Source: Streptomyces litmocidini
GTDB taxonomy: Bacteria; Actinomycetota; Actinomycetes; Streptomycetales; Streptomycetaceae
DNA length: 64,000 bases
Assembly (NCBI RefSeq): GCF_014649755.1
Contig: NZ_BMTQ01000001.1
Span: 186,001 to 250,000, forward strand
Reading direction: 5' to 3'
Part shown: positions 45,061 to 54,365 of the stretch, piece by piece
Position numbering within the stretch: the first letter of the stretch is position 1
How the letters are laid out: each line of letters begins with the position of its first letter
Made by a program: the position numbers and the translations under genes
Notes under the pieces: model-generated
What the model saw: only the letters and a program-made list of their open reading frames with translations
Told to the model about the DNA's origin: nothing
Databases searched by the model: none

Positions 45061-47238
45061 ATGCTGACGGGGATCGAGGAGGTCGACTGGGCCTCTTTGG
45101 GGCACGCGTACGGCCCCGCGGACGACGTGCCGGAGTTGCTCCGCGGACTCGCCTCCGCCGACCCCGCGGAGCGGGAGACCGCCCTCGACGGCATGTACGG
45201 CGCGGTGCACCACCAGGGCGACGTGTACGACTCGACGCTCGCCTGCATCCCCTTCCTCCTCGAACTCGTCGCCGACCCCTCCGTCCAGGACCGGGGGTGC
45301 ATCGTCGAGCTGCTCACCAGCATCGGCGGGATCGAACTCGACGACGACGAGGAACTGGACGAACTCTGCTCCGAAGAAGAGGAGTTCATCCCCGCCGCCA
45401 ACTACGCGATGGCCGCCGCCGCCATCGCCGCCGGGGCCGACGTCTTCCTCGGTCTCGTCTCGGACCCCGACCCCGAGGTGCGGCTCGCCGCCCCGTGCGC
45501 GCTCGCCTCGCTGCACCCCGAGCCCGCCCGGGTGCTGTCCCTGCTGCGGGAGCGGCTCACCGTCGAGCGCGACACCGAGGTGCGGCTCGCGCTGGTGGCC
45601 GCCGTCGGGCGGATCGCCCTGCGGCACGCCTCGCTGCGCGCCGAGACCGTCGACTGGCTCGACTGGCTCGCCCGCGCCGCGCAGGACCCCGGGCTGCGGC
45701 TCGCGGCCCTCGCGCAGCGGGCGCGCTGCGCGCCCGGCGACATCCCGGACGACGTGGTGCCGTGGGTGACGGGACTCCTGGAGGAGATCCGGACCTCGGT
45801 GAACCGGTCGGCCGCCCCCGGCACCGAGCGGGCCGCGGCGCCGACCCTCATCGGGCAGGTCCGCGAGCTCCTGGAGGAGCACGCCGCGGGGCGGCCCGCC
45901 CCGTGGACCGAGGAGCTGCTGCGGACCCTGCACGCGGCGCTCGACGACCGGGTCGACGACCGGATCGCGCTGATCCTCGCCCAGCTGCGCAGCCCCGACT
46001 GGGGGCAGCGCTCGGACGCGATCTGGCTGTGCGGCGGTTTGATACGGCTCTGGCGCGGGCGGTACGAGGAGGTCGTCCGGCTCGTCGGCGCCCAGCTCCA
46101 GGACCCCGAGCCCCGGCTCCGGGAGGCGGCCACGTCCTTCCTGGAGCGGCTCTTCGAGCTCGGCGCGCCCGCCGCCGACGCACTCGCCTCCCGTCTCGCC
46201 GCGGGACCGGGCACCACGGGACCGGATGCCACGGGACCGGGCACCACGGGGCCGGATGCCACGGGGCCGGGCGTCACGCGACCGGCCGGGTCCGCGCACG
46301 CCACCGGCCAGAGCCCCTTCGTCGGGCGGTCCGGGCGGGACGGGGCGCTGCTCGCGCTGGCCCGCGCCGGGGACACCCGGGCGGTGCCGCTGCTCGCCCG
46401 CGCCCTGGAGGAGGCCGAGGTGCGGCGCGAGCTGCTGTACGCCGTGGACGGGCTCGGCCCCTCCGCGGCGATGCTCGCCCCGCTGCTCCGGCGCCGGCTC
46501 GCCGAGGTCGAGTTCGACGAGCGGCTGTACGACCGGGCGGCGCCGCTGCTGTACGCCCTGGCGGCCGTGCGGGGCTCCCAGGCCCTGCCCGAGGTGCTGC
46601 GGATGCTGCGGGAAGCGCCGGCGAACCGGCGCGACTGGGTGCGGGAGGCCGCCCTGCGGACCCTGGCCGCCTTCGGGCCCGCCGCCCGGGAGGCCGTTCC
46701 GGACGTGCGAAGACTCCTGGCCGCCGAGTCGGCCTCCGTGGCCACTGCGGCGGCGCGGGCGCTGTGGGCGGCCGAGGGGGACCGAGGAGACGTGGTGCCG
46801 GCACTGGAGCGGTGGCTGCGGCCGGGCACGCCGGACGCGGACTGGTGCGCCGCCGCGCAGGTCCTCGGCGAGATCGGCCCGGCGGCCGCCTCGGCGGCCC
46901 CGGCCCTGCGGCCCGGTCTGGCCTCGCGGGACCTGTGGGTGCGGGTCCGCGGCGCGGCGGCGCTGTGGCGGGTCTCCGGCGAGGCGTCGGCGTCGCTCCC
47001 GGTGCTGCTCGCGGCCTGGGAGGAGAACCGGCACGCGCGCGTGGACATCGCGGAGTGTCTGGCGGAGATGGGCCCGGCGGCCTCGCAGGCGCAGCTGGTC
47101 GTCCTCACCGAGCTGACCCGAAGGCGCCGCCACAATGCGCGCGAGGGCAGCTCCGGCAGCCATGACATCCACCTCGACGAGAAGCTGCTGACCCTGTGCC
47201 GGGCGGCGCTGGCCCGGATGGAGCGGGGGGCGTTCTAG
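45061..47238 (+). CDS. HEAT/armadillo-repeat protein
   Basis: 725-residue, Ala/Leu/Arg-rich helical-repeat protein with many HEAT-like units, e.g. DPDPEVRLAAPCALASL, DPEPRLREAATSFLERLFEL, VREAALRTLAAFGPAAREAV and WVRVRGAAALWRVSGEA. Begins MLTGIEEVDWASLGHAYGPA, a start seen in Streptomyces HEAT proteins that carry an acidic early segment (ELDDDEELDELCSEEEE). It has no signal peptide. It should be a protein-binding scaffold; partner unknown. A Gly-Pro-Thr/Asp tandem repeat interrupts it near residues 381-405. ATG 45061; its ribosome-binding site is weak. Confidence 0.85.
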   Translation: MLTGIEEVDWASLGHAYGPADDVPELLRGLASADPAERETALDGMYGAVHHQGDVYDSTLACIPFLLELVADPSVQDRGCIVELLTSIGGIELDDDEELDELCSEEEEFIPAANYAMAAAAIAAGADVFLGLVSDPDPEVRLAAPCALASLHPEPARVLSLLRERLTVERDTEVRLALVAAVGRIALRHASLRAETVDWLDWLARAAQDPGLRLAALAQRARCAPGDIPDDVVPWVTGLLEEIRTSVNRSAAPGTERAAAPTLIGQVRELLEEHAAGRPAPWTEELLRTLHAALDDRVDDRIALILAQLRSPDWGQRSDAIWLCGGLIRLWRGRYEEVVRLVGAQLQDPEPRLREAATSFLERLFELGAPAADALASRLAAGPGTTGPDATGPGTTGPDATGPGVTRPAGSAHATGQSPFVGRSGRDGALLALARAGDTRAVPLLARALEEAEVRRELLYAVDGLGPSAAMLAPLLRRRLAEVEFDERLYDRAAPLLYALAAVRGSQALPEVLRMLREAPANRRDWVREAALRTLAAFGPAAREAVPDVRRLLAAESASVATAAARALWAAEGDRGDVVPALERWLRPGTPDADWCAAAQVLGEIGPAAASAAPALRPGLASRDLWVRVRGAAALWRVSGEASASLPVLLAAWEENRHARVDIAECLAEMGPAASQAQLVVLTELTRRRRHNAREGSSGSHDIHLDEKLLTLCRAALARMERGAF
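46203..46277 (+). repeat. Five 15-bp tandem repeats within the HEAT gene
   Basis: Units begin at 46203, 46218, 46233, 46248 and 46263 (pattern GGGACCGGGCACCAC with small changes). They encode Gly-Pro-Gly-Thr-Thr / Gly-Pro-Asp-Ala-Thr in frame, forming a flexible linker between helical repeats. Likely to vary in copy number between strains. Confidence 0.85.
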
Positions 47239-47410
47239 GGCCGCCCGCCGGGGCGCTCGACGGGCCCCGGCGGACCAGCCGGAGGATCACCGGAAGGACC
47301 ACCCGGAGGACCCCTCGCCGAAGGCGGTCCGATGGTGAGACAAAAAGGACTTCACTCCGCATAAGGTCTACGGGGAGCCCCATCCCCCACCGACCCGACC
47401 GAGGAGCAGC

Positions 47411-48301
47411 GTGAGACCGCGCGGAGCGCGCCGTGGGAGACCACGCGGACGGCAGCGGACGGGACCGCGCGGCGCCCGGAGCGCGGCGGGAGCCCGGAAC
47501 GCCGCCGGCGCCCGGAGCGTCACCGGCGCCCGGAACGCCACGGGCCTCCGGTGCGCCGCCGGCTTCCTGTGCGCCCTCGGTCTCGGCCTCGCGCTCGCCG
47601 GCTGCGGTGGCGGCGAGGGCGGGCTCGAGAGCGCCGGGCCCACGCCCACGGCCGTGGGGCCCGTCCGGCTCTGGCCCGATCTGCCGCCCGCCACGAATCC
47701 GCCGATCGACTACGGCGAGTCCGACATCCAGCGCGTCCCCGGCATGGAAGTCCCCGACAACGACGTCCACTCCGTCGACCCGGTGGCGGTCGTCCGCGCC
47801 GAGGTCCGCGCCCGCCCCGACGCGCGCACCGGCGCGGACGGCCTGTACGAGCAGACCGCCCGGGCGATCGAGGCCTGCGGCGCGGCACCGGCCGCCTGTC
47901 CGGTCCTGCGGCCGTACTACCGCGACCTCACCGGCAACGGCCGGGACGAGCTGATCGTCGGGATCCGGATGCCGGACCAGCAGGTCGGAGTGCGGGTCTA
48001 CGTCGCCGAGAACGGCGGTCTGACCCGGATCATGTCCACCGTCGACCAGGTCATCAGCGTGGAGCTGGCGGGCCGGGACCTGATCATGCGGGTCGGCTCG
48101 GCCGGCATTCCCGGGTACGAGTACCGGACCGCCTGGTCCTGGGACGAGCAGCAGGGCAGCATGCTGCCCACCCGGGACGAGATCGTCCGGGTGAAGCCCT
48201 CCGACGCCGGGCCCTCCATGGTGCCCGCGCCCCACCTGGTGGGCCCGACGCCGACGCCCACGGGCAGACCCGTTCCCCTCCCGCCGGAGGCGACGCCATG
48301 A
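47411..48301 (+). CDS. Lipoprotein paired with a sensor kinase
   Basis: 296 residues. After an unusually long, Arg/Gly-rich N-terminus (about 45 residues) comes a hydrophobic segment and the lipobox LALAGC with Cys65. The mature part has PYYRDLTGNGRDELIVGIRM and WSWDEQQGSMLPTRDEIV, a beta-rich domain I do not assign. GTG 47411 with GAGGAG. Its stop overlaps the kinase ATG (ATGA). The arrangement recalls the CseA lipoprotein with CseC kinase, in which the lipoprotein tunes the envelope signal; homology is not claimed. Confidence 0.85.
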   Translation: MRPRGARRGRPRGRQRTGPRGARSAAGARNAAGARSVTGARNATGLRCAAGFLCALGLGLALAGCGGGEGGLESAGPTPTAVGPVRLWPDLPPATNPPIDYGESDIQRVPGMEVPDNDVHSVDPVAVVRAEVRARPDARTGADGLYEQTARAIEACGAAPAACPVLRPYYRDLTGNGRDELIVGIRMPDQQVGVRVYVAENGGLTRIMSTVDQVISVELAGRDLIMRVGSAGIPGYEYRTAWSWDEQQGSMLPTRDEIVRVKPSDAGPSMVPAPHLVGPTPTPTGRPVPLPPEATP

Positions 48302-49641
48302 GGGCGCCCCGGCGGCCCGCCTGGACCGCGACCCTCACCTGGAAGGCCGCGGTCTTCATCGTGGTCATGTCCTGCGCCCTCGCCGCCCTGCTCGGCGTCC
48401 TCGTCCACGTCTCGGTGGCCGGCCAGACCGTGAACGACTCCCGGGAGAAGGCCCTGGCGCGGCTCACCGACGTCAGCGGTCTCTACGAGGCGGGCGAGCC
48501 GCTCCCCCGGTTCGCGGGCGTCGACCCGCCCGGCCTCCCGGCCCCGCTGCGGGCGCTCGCCGCGCGCGGGGAACGCGGCACGATGGTCGCGGAGCACGGG
48601 GGCCGGCCGACGATGTGGGCCGCGGGCCCGGCGGACGGCCCCGCGACAAGCCCGGCCGACGGCCCGGCGGACCGCCCCGGAGCAGGCCCCGCGGGCGGCC
48701 GCGCCCTCGCCGTACGCCTCGACTACACCCAGAGCGCCGAGACGATCGACGCCCTCGACCGCTCGATCCTCGGCTCCTCCGTCCTGGCCATCGGGGCGAC
48801 CCTGCTCGTCGGCGCCTTCGCCGTCACCCGGGTCACCCGCCGCCTGCACCTCACCGCGCAGGTGGCCCGCCGGATCAGCGCCGGCGACCTCGACGCGCGC
48901 GTGGACGATCCCCGCACGAAGGACCCGACCCGGCCCCAGGACGAGGTGGCCACCGTCTCCGGGGCGCTCGACACCATGGCCTCCTCGCTCCAGCGCAAGC
49001 TGCAGAGCGAGCAGCGGTTCACCGCCGACGTGGCGCACGAGCTGCGGACCCCGCTGACCGGGCTCTCGGCCGCGGCCGAGCTGCTGCCGGAGGGCCGGCC
49101 CTCGGAGCTCGTGCGGGACCGGGTGCGGGCGATGCGGGGTCTCACCGAGGACCTCCTGGAGATCTCGCGGCTCGACGCCCGTACCGAGACCGTGGACCTG
49201 GCGGTGCACGAGCTCGCCCCGCTCGCCGAACGGGTGGTGCGCGCCTCGGGCACGGACACGGAGGTGCGGGTGGTCCGGGACGCCACGGTGGAGACGGACC
49301 GGCGGCGGGTCGAGCGGGTGCTCGGCAACCTGGTGGCCAACGCCCACAAGCACGGGGCGCCACCGGTGGTGGTGACGGTGGACGGCCCGGTGGTGTCCGT
49401 GCGGGACCACGGTCCGGGGTACCCGGCGTACCTGCTGGAGTCGGGGCCGCAGCGGTTCCGTACCGAGAGCGGGAGCAAGGGGCACGGCCTCGGGCTGACC
49501 ATCGCGGTGGGGCAGGCGGAGGTGATCGGAGCCGAGCTGGTCTTCGCCGCCGCCCCGGACGGGGGCGCGGAGGCCCGGCTGCGACTGCCGGAGTACGTAC
49601 GGTTCGACGAGCCCGAGCCCGCGTCCGGGTCCGAGGAGTGA
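48298..49641 (+). CDS. HAMP-containing sensor histidine kinase
   Basis: 447 residues. Transmembrane segment about 15-42, an extracytoplasmic part of about 115 residues with a Pro/Ala/Gly/Asp-rich repeat (DGPATSPADGPADRPGAGPA), and a second segment about 155-178. HAMP follows (RRLHLTAQVARRISAGDLDA), then HisKA with His247 in DVAHELRTPLTG, and HATPase_c with NLVANAHKHG, VRDHGPGY and GHGLGLTIA. No response regulator gene lies nearby, so its partner must be encoded elsewhere. Cotranslated with the lipoprotein. Confidence 0.93.
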   Translation: MRAPRRPAWTATLTWKAAVFIVVMSCALAALLGVLVHVSVAGQTVNDSREKALARLTDVSGLYEAGEPLPRFAGVDPPGLPAPLRALAARGERGTMVAEHGGRPTMWAAGPADGPATSPADGPADRPGAGPAGGRALAVRLDYTQSAETIDALDRSILGSSVLAIGATLLVGAFAVTRVTRRLHLTAQVARRISAGDLDARVDDPRTKDPTRPQDEVATVSGALDTMASSLQRKLQSEQRFTADVAHELRTPLTGLSAAAELLPEGRPSELVRDRVRAMRGLTEDLLEISRLDARTETVDLAVHELAPLAERVVRASGTDTEVRVVRDATVETDRRRVERVLGNLVANAHKHGAPPVVVTVDGPVVSVRDHGPGYPAYLLESGPQRFRTESGSKGHGLGLTIAVGQAEVIGAELVFAAAPDGGAEARLRLPEYVRFDEPEPASGSEE

Positions 49642-49659
49642 CGGCCGCCCGCACGCAAA

Positions 49660-49712
49660 GCCGACGCGCCTCCGCGCAGGGCCGACGCGCCTCCGTGCAG
49701 GGCCGACGCGCC
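49660..49712 (+). repeat. 21-bp tandem repeat, 2.5 copies
   Basis: Units at 49660-49680 and 49681-49701 (one base different) and a partial third to 49712, in the gap between the kinase and SEDS genes. No function evident. Confidence 0.7.
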
Positions 49713-49777
49713 CACACAAACACGGCACACCGTCACACAAAAGGGACATAGGGCATACCGCTTGCTACGTTGCGGCC

Positions 49778-51142
49778 ATGACCGCACCACCGCCCGCCAT
49801 CCGCGTCCCGAAGCGGCGCGGCGTGGAGCTGTCGCTCCTGATCGGCGCGGTCCTGATCGCCGTCCTGGGCTACGCCGAGGTCGGCCTCGTCCGCGGCGGC
49901 GCCGTGCCGCCCGACGCCGCCCGCTACGGGGCCGGGCTCGGGCTGCTCGCGCTCGTCGCCCATCTCGCGGTCCGCTTCCGCGCCCCGTACGCCGACCCCC
50001 TGCTGCTGCCGATCGCGGTCCTGCTCAACGGCCTCGGCCTGGTGCTGATCTACCGCCTCGACCTGGAGACGCCGAAGGACCAGGCGGCGACGACGCAGCT
50101 GGTCTGGTCGACGGTCGGGGTGGCGCTGTTCATCGTGGTCGTCCTGCTGCTGCGCGACCACCGGACGCTCCAGGGGTACGCGTACGTCTCGGTGGCCGCC
50201 GCGCTCGCCCTGATGATCCTGCCGATCTTCTTCCCCGCGGTGAACGGCGCCAAGATCTGGATCAGGCTCGGCGGCCTCTCCTTCCAGCCGGGCGAGTTCG
50301 CCAAGATCCTGCTCGCGGTCTTCTTCGCCGCGTACCTCGCCGCCAACCACAACGCGCTCGCGTACACCGGCCGCCGGATCTGGAAGTTCCAGTTCCCGAC
50401 GGGCCGGGTCCTCGGGCCGATCGTGGCGATCTGGCTGCTCAGCGTCGGCGTCCTCGTCCTGGAACGGGACCTGGGGACCTCACTGCTCTTCTTCGGCCTC
50501 TTCGTGATCATGCTGTACGTGGCGACCGGCCGGACCGGCTGGATCGCGGTCGGCCTCGTCCTGGCCTCCGCCGGCGCCTTCTTCGTCGGCTCGCTCGAAC
50601 CGCACGTCCACAGCAGGGTGCAGGACTGGCTCGACCCGTACGCCTCGATCCGCGCGGGCGAGGGACCGGGGCAGCTCGCCCAGTCGCTCTTCGCCTTCGC
50701 CGCGGGCGGGATGCTGGGCACCGGGCTCGGTCTCGGCCATTCCGTCCTCATCGGCTTCGCCACCAAGTCGGACTTCATCCTGGCGACGGCCGGCGAGGAA
50801 CTGGGACTCGTCGGCCTCACCGCGCTCTTCCTGCTGTACGCGCTGCTCGTCGCCCGCGGCTACCGCGCCGGCCTCTCGCTGCGCGACCCCTTCGGGCGGC
50901 TGCTCGCGATCGGCCTCGCCTCGATCGTGGCGCTCCAGGTCTTCGTGATCGCGGGCGGGGTGATGGGGCTGATCCCGCTGACCGGCATGGCGATGCCGTT
51001 CCTGGCGCAGGGCGGTTCCTCGGTCGTCACCAACTGGGTGATCGTCGCGCTCCTCATCCGGGTCAGCGACTCGGCCCGCGCGCCCCGGCCCGACGCCGCC
51101 GACACCGGAGAACTCGCCAAGGTCGGGGAGGCCGCGCGGTGA
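49778..51142 (+). CDS. SEDS-family glycan polymerase (FtsW/RodA/SpoVE)
   Basis: Peptidoglycan glycosyltransferase of the membrane. 454 residues with about 12 transmembrane segments; the SEDS-typical NGAKIWIRLGGLSFQPGEFAK, LVLERDLGTSLLFFG and GLIPLTGMAMPFLAQGGSSV are present. It contains the catalytic-type Asp in the ERDLG loop. ATG 49778. Its stop overlaps the PBP start (GTGA), forming the usual SEDS/class B PBP pair. It appears to be a stand-alone pair, not the division cluster, so it may serve spore or special wall growth. Confidence 0.94.
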   Translation: MTAPPPAIRVPKRRGVELSLLIGAVLIAVLGYAEVGLVRGGAVPPDAARYGAGLGLLALVAHLAVRFRAPYADPLLLPIAVLLNGLGLVLIYRLDLETPKDQAATTQLVWSTVGVALFIVVVLLLRDHRTLQGYAYVSVAAALALMILPIFFPAVNGAKIWIRLGGLSFQPGEFAKILLAVFFAAYLAANHNALAYTGRRIWKFQFPTGRVLGPIVAIWLLSVGVLVLERDLGTSLLFFGLFVIMLYVATGRTGWIAVGLVLASAGAFFVGSLEPHVHSRVQDWLDPYASIRAGEGPGQLAQSLFAFAAGGMLGTGLGLGHSVLIGFATKSDFILATAGEELGLVGLTALFLLYALLVARGYRAGLSLRDPFGRLLAIGLASIVALQVFVIAGGVMGLIPLTGMAMPFLAQGGSSVVTNWVIVALLIRVSDSARAPRPDAADTGELAKVGEAAR

Positions 51143-52755
51143 AGGACTCCAACACCCCGGGAGACCGCCCGGCGACCGGCCCCGGCACCCGGAGGGACCG
51201 CCCGGCGGCCGGCTCCGGCGGACGGGGAGGTCCGATGGTCCGGTACATCCGGCGCGCGGCCGCGCTCTGTCTCGTCCTCCTGGTGGCGCTGCTCGTCAAC
51301 GCCGCCCGGGTCATGGTCTTCGAGGCCGACTCCCTCGACGACGACCCGGCCAACCGGCGGATCGCGATCGAGCGGTACGCGAAGCCGCGCGGCGAGATCG
51401 TCGTCGACGGGAAGGCGGTGACCGGCTCCCGGGACAGCGGACAGCAGCTGCGCTGGGAACGGACCTACAAGCAGGGGCCGTTGTACGCGCCGCTGACCGG
51501 CTACGCCTCCCAGACGTACGGCACGACGCTCGTCGAGCACGCCGAGGACGCGATCCTGGCGGGCACCGACCCGATGCTGGCGCCGCTGCCCCTCTGGGAC
51601 GACCTCACCCGCGGCCGGCAGCCCGGCGGCGACGTGGTGACGACGATCCGCGCCCCCCTGCAGGAGGCCGCCTTCCGGGGGCTCGACGGGAAGCGGGGCG
51701 CGGTCGTGGCGGTCGAGCCGTCCAGCGGCCGGATCCTGGCGCTCGTCAGCTCGCCCTCGTACGACCCGGGGGTGCTCTCCGGGACCGGGCAGGGCGTCAA
51801 GGACGCCTGGCGGCGGCTGAACGCCTCGCCGAACCAGCCGATGCTGAACCGGGCGCTGCGGCAGACGTACCCGCCGGGCTCCACCTTCAAGATCGTGACG
51901 GCCGCGGCGGCGCTGGACGCGGGGGTGGTGCGGGACGTGGACGCGCCGACGGACACCCCGGACCCGTTCGTGCTGCCCGGCACCCGGCAGGTGCTGCCGA
52001 ACGAGGCGACGGGCTGCGGCGACGCGTCCCTCGCGTCGGCGATCCAGTGGTCCTGCAACACGGTGATGGCCGGACTGGGGGTGAAGGTGGGGCTGACGGA
52101 GATGGTCGACGCGGCGGAGCGGTTCGGCTTCAACGACACGGGGCTCCGGGTGCCGTCCTGGGTGGCGAGGTCCAACTTCGACCGCGCGATGAGCCCGGAC
52201 CAGCTGGCGCTGTCGTCGATCGGGCAGTTCGACACGACGGCGACCCCGCTCCAGATGGCGATGGTGGCGGCGGCCGTCGCCAACAACGGGGAGATCGCCC
52301 ACCCGTACCTCGTCGACCGCACGACGACCTCCCGCGGCACGACCGTGAACCGCACGGGCCGCCGCAGCTACCGGCAGGCGATGAACCCCGCGACGGCGAT
52401 GCAGCTGCAGCGGCTGATGGTGCGGGCCGTGGAGGAGGGCACGGGCACGAACGCGGCGATCCCCGGGGCCCGGGTCGGCGGCAAGACGGGCACCGCCCAG
52501 CACGGTTTCGGCAACACGGGCACCCCGTACGCCTGGTTCATCGCCTGGGCGCAGGCGGACGACGCGGCCCAGCCGGCGGTGGCGGTGGCGGTCGTCGTCG
52601 AGGACGCGGAGGCCTCCCGCACGGACATCAGCGGGGGCGGCAGCGCGGCGCCGGTCGCGAAGGCGGTGATGGAGGAGGCGCTGAGACTGGAGGCGGAGGC
52701 GCGGAATCCGCAGCCCGCCCCCTCCGGGCCCCGGTCCGCCCCCTCCGGGCCGTAA
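51139..52755 (+). CDS. Class B penicillin-binding protein (transpeptidase)
   Basis: Crosslinks peptidoglycan with its SEDS partner upstream. 538 residues from GTG 51139. Short Pro/Gly/Arg-rich cytoplasmic N-terminus, one transmembrane segment (RRAAALCLVLLVALLVNAAR), dimerisation region, then transpeptidase motifs Ser248-Thr-Phe-Lys, Ser305-Cys-Asn and Lys449-Thr-Gly-Thr-Ala. ATG 51235 (MVRYIRRAA) also has a good GGGGAGG site and may be the true start; the GTGA overlap supports the longer form. The protein lacks a PASTA domain. Ends in a Pro/Ser tail. Confidence 0.94.
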   Translation: MKDSNTPGDRPATGPGTRRDRPAAGSGGRGGPMVRYIRRAAALCLVLLVALLVNAARVMVFEADSLDDDPANRRIAIERYAKPRGEIVVDGKAVTGSRDSGQQLRWERTYKQGPLYAPLTGYASQTYGTTLVEHAEDAILAGTDPMLAPLPLWDDLTRGRQPGGDVVTTIRAPLQEAAFRGLDGKRGAVVAVEPSSGRILALVSSPSYDPGVLSGTGQGVKDAWRRLNASPNQPMLNRALRQTYPPGSTFKIVTAAAALDAGVVRDVDAPTDTPDPFVLPGTRQVLPNEATGCGDASLASAIQWSCNTVMAGLGVKVGLTEMVDAAERFGFNDTGLRVPSWVARSNFDRAMSPDQLALSSIGQFDTTATPLQMAMVAAAVANNGEIAHPYLVDRTTTSRGTTVNRTGRRSYRQAMNPATAMQLQRLMVRAVEEGTGTNAAIPGARVGGKTGTAQHGFGNTGTPYAWFIAWAQADDAAQPAVAVAVVVEDAEASRTDISGGGSAAPVAKAVMEEALRLEAEARNPQPAPSGPRSAPSGP

Positions 52756-52815
52756 GCCCGCTCCACCGGGCCCCACGCCCCTCCCGGCCCCCTGCCGCTG
52801 TCCCCTGCTCCGGTG

Positions 52816-53181
52816 TCAGCCGAGCGGCTTGCGGACCTCGGCGCGGATCCTGACCGTGGTCGCGGCGAGTCCGGCCAGGTCGACGTCCTCCGGGTCGGTG
52901 GTGGCCGTCTCGGGGGTGACGAGGGCGACGATCGCTCCGGCCGGCGGCTTCTTCTTCGGCGGCGGTCCCACGAGCGGCGGCCCCCAGGCGCCCGCGCCCG
53001 GCCCGGGGTACGGCGACGGGACGCCTTGCGGAGGGACGCCCTGAGGGGGGCATCCCTGCGGAGGAACGCCCTGAGGGGGATGCCCCTGCGGAGCCCCGAA
53101 CGCGCCGGGCCGCCGCGGGGGCGGTACGGGGCCGCCGTACGGAGGGTGGGGCGGCGGGCTCGACGGTGGCGGCATGGCCAT
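52816..53181 (-). CDS. Proline/glycine-rich small protein
   Basis: About 122 residues. The first two thirds are Pro/Gly/Gln repeats (PPQGVPPQGCPPQGVPPQGV), then PPPKKKPPAGAIVALVTP and a short ordered tail TVRIRAEVRKPLG. The hydrophobic AIVALV piece is too short for a membrane helix. Many Streptomyces membrane proteins have this Pro-rich/PKKK start, so this could be the decayed remnant of one. No good ribosome-binding site; the start (53181 or 53175) is uncertain. Confidence 0.45.
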   Translation of the reverse strand: MAMPPPSSPPPHPPYGGPVPPPRRPGAFGAPQGHPPQGVPPQGCPPQGVPPQGVPSPYPGPGAGAWGPPLVGPPPKKKPPAGAIVALVTPETATTDPEDVDLAGLAATTVRIRAEVRKPLG

Positions 53182-53214
53182 GACGGGCACGCTACGGCAC
53201 CCTTACGGCCCCCC

Positions 53215-54327
53215 TCACTCCCCCTCCGCCGCCCCCTGCCCGATCGCGGCCTCCACCTCGGCGACCCGTTCCGCCTCCTCCGCCGCGAACCGTTCGCGGT
53301 CCAGCGCCTCCGCGATCTCCTCGTCCTGACTCATCAGCAGGTCGAGGTTGGAGTCGCCGAGGTCGAAGACGCCCATGTCCAGGTAGGCCTTCTGGAGGCG
53401 CTCGCCCCAGAGGCCGATGTCCTTGACGCAGGGGACGATCCGGCTGAAGAGGAGCTTGCGGAAGAGGTGCAGGAACTCGCTCTGCTCGCTGAGCTCCTCC
53501 GCCTCCTTCCTCGGGATGCCGAAGTCCTCCAGGACCTCGACCCCGCGCAGCCGGTCGCGCATCAGGTGGCAGCCCTCGATGACGAACTCCTCGCGCTCGC
53601 GCAGTTCGGCGTCGGTGAGCTGCTTGTAGTAGTCGCGCAGCGCCATCCGGCCGAAGGCGACGTGCCGGGCCTCGTCCTGCATCACGTACGCGAGGATCTG
53701 CTTCGGCAGCGGCTTGTCGGTGGTGTCGCGGATCATGCCGAAGGCGGCGAGGGCGAGTCCTTCGATGAGGACCTGCATGCCGAGGTAGGGCATGTCCCAG
53801 CGGGAGTCGCGCAGGGTGTCGTCGAGGAGGCCCTTGAGGTTGTCGTTGATCGGATACAGCATCCCGATCTTCTCGTGGAGGAAGCGGCCGTAGATCTCGG
53901 CGTGCCGGGCCTCGTCCATGGTCTGGGTGGCCGAGTAGAACTTGGCGTCCAGGTCGGGGACGGACTCGACGATCCTGGCGGCGCAGACCATGGCGCCCTG
54001 CTCGCCGTGGAGGAACTGGCTGAACTGCCAGGAGGCGTAGTGCCGGCGCAGGTCCCCCTTGTCCTTCTCGGTCATCTTCGCCCAGTGGCGGGTGCCGTGG
54101 AGGGTCAGGACCTCGTCGGGGGTGCCGAGCGGGTCGTACGGGTCGACCTCGATGCCCCAGTCGATCCGGGTGGCACCGTCCCACTGCTTGTCCTTGCCCT
54201 TCTGGTAGAGGGCGAGGAGGCGTTCGCGACCGTCGTCGTAGTCCCAGGAGAAGCGGGCGGCACCGGCGGCGGGCACCTCCCAGACGGATCCGGCGGGGGC
54301 GTTCACATAGAGGTCGTGCGTCGACAC
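53215..54327 (-). CDS. Ferritin-like diiron protein (R2/AurF-like)
   Basis: 370 residues. Two ExxH half-sites, MDEARHAEIYGRF and MQDEARHVAFGRMAL, plus upstream Glu in FLHGEQGAM and GLALAAFG-type helices, give a four-helix carboxylate-bridged diiron centre. This architecture is found in ribonucleotide reductase R2-like oxidases, acyl-ACP desaturases and N-oxygenases such as AurF; the substrate cannot be told from sequence. GTG 54327 with GGAAGGAG. It is divergent from the TetR gene, which probably controls it. Acidic C-terminal tail (about 40 residues). Confidence 0.85.
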   Translation of the reverse strand: MSTHDLYVNAPAGSVWEVPAAGAARFSWDYDDGRERLLALYQKGKDKQWDGATRIDWGIEVDPYDPLGTPDEVLTLHGTRHWAKMTEKDKGDLRRHYASWQFSQFLHGEQGAMVCAARIVESVPDLDAKFYSATQTMDEARHAEIYGRFLHEKIGMLYPINDNLKGLLDDTLRDSRWDMPYLGMQVLIEGLALAAFGMIRDTTDKPLPKQILAYVMQDEARHVAFGRMALRDYYKQLTDAELREREEFVIEGCHLMRDRLRGVEVLEDFGIPRKEAEELSEQSEFLHLFRKLLFSRIVPCVKDIGLWGERLQKAYLDMGVFDLGDSNLDLLMSQDEEIAEALDRERFAAEEAERVAEVEAAIGQGAAEGE

Positions 54328-54365
54328 TGGCGACTCCTTCCGTCCGTTCGCAGCAGGCTCACACG

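Noticed and set aside
46203..46277. CRISPR-like or insertion-sequence repeat
   Set aside because: Units are directly adjacent, in frame and inside a coding sequence, so it is an ordinary tandem repeat.
43975..47172. Very long open frame on the minus strand (about 1065 codons) opposite the HEAT gene
   Set aside because: Composition is Arg/Gly/Pro-rich without any motif; it mirrors the codon bias of the plus-strand HEAT gene, a usual artefact in high-GC DNA.
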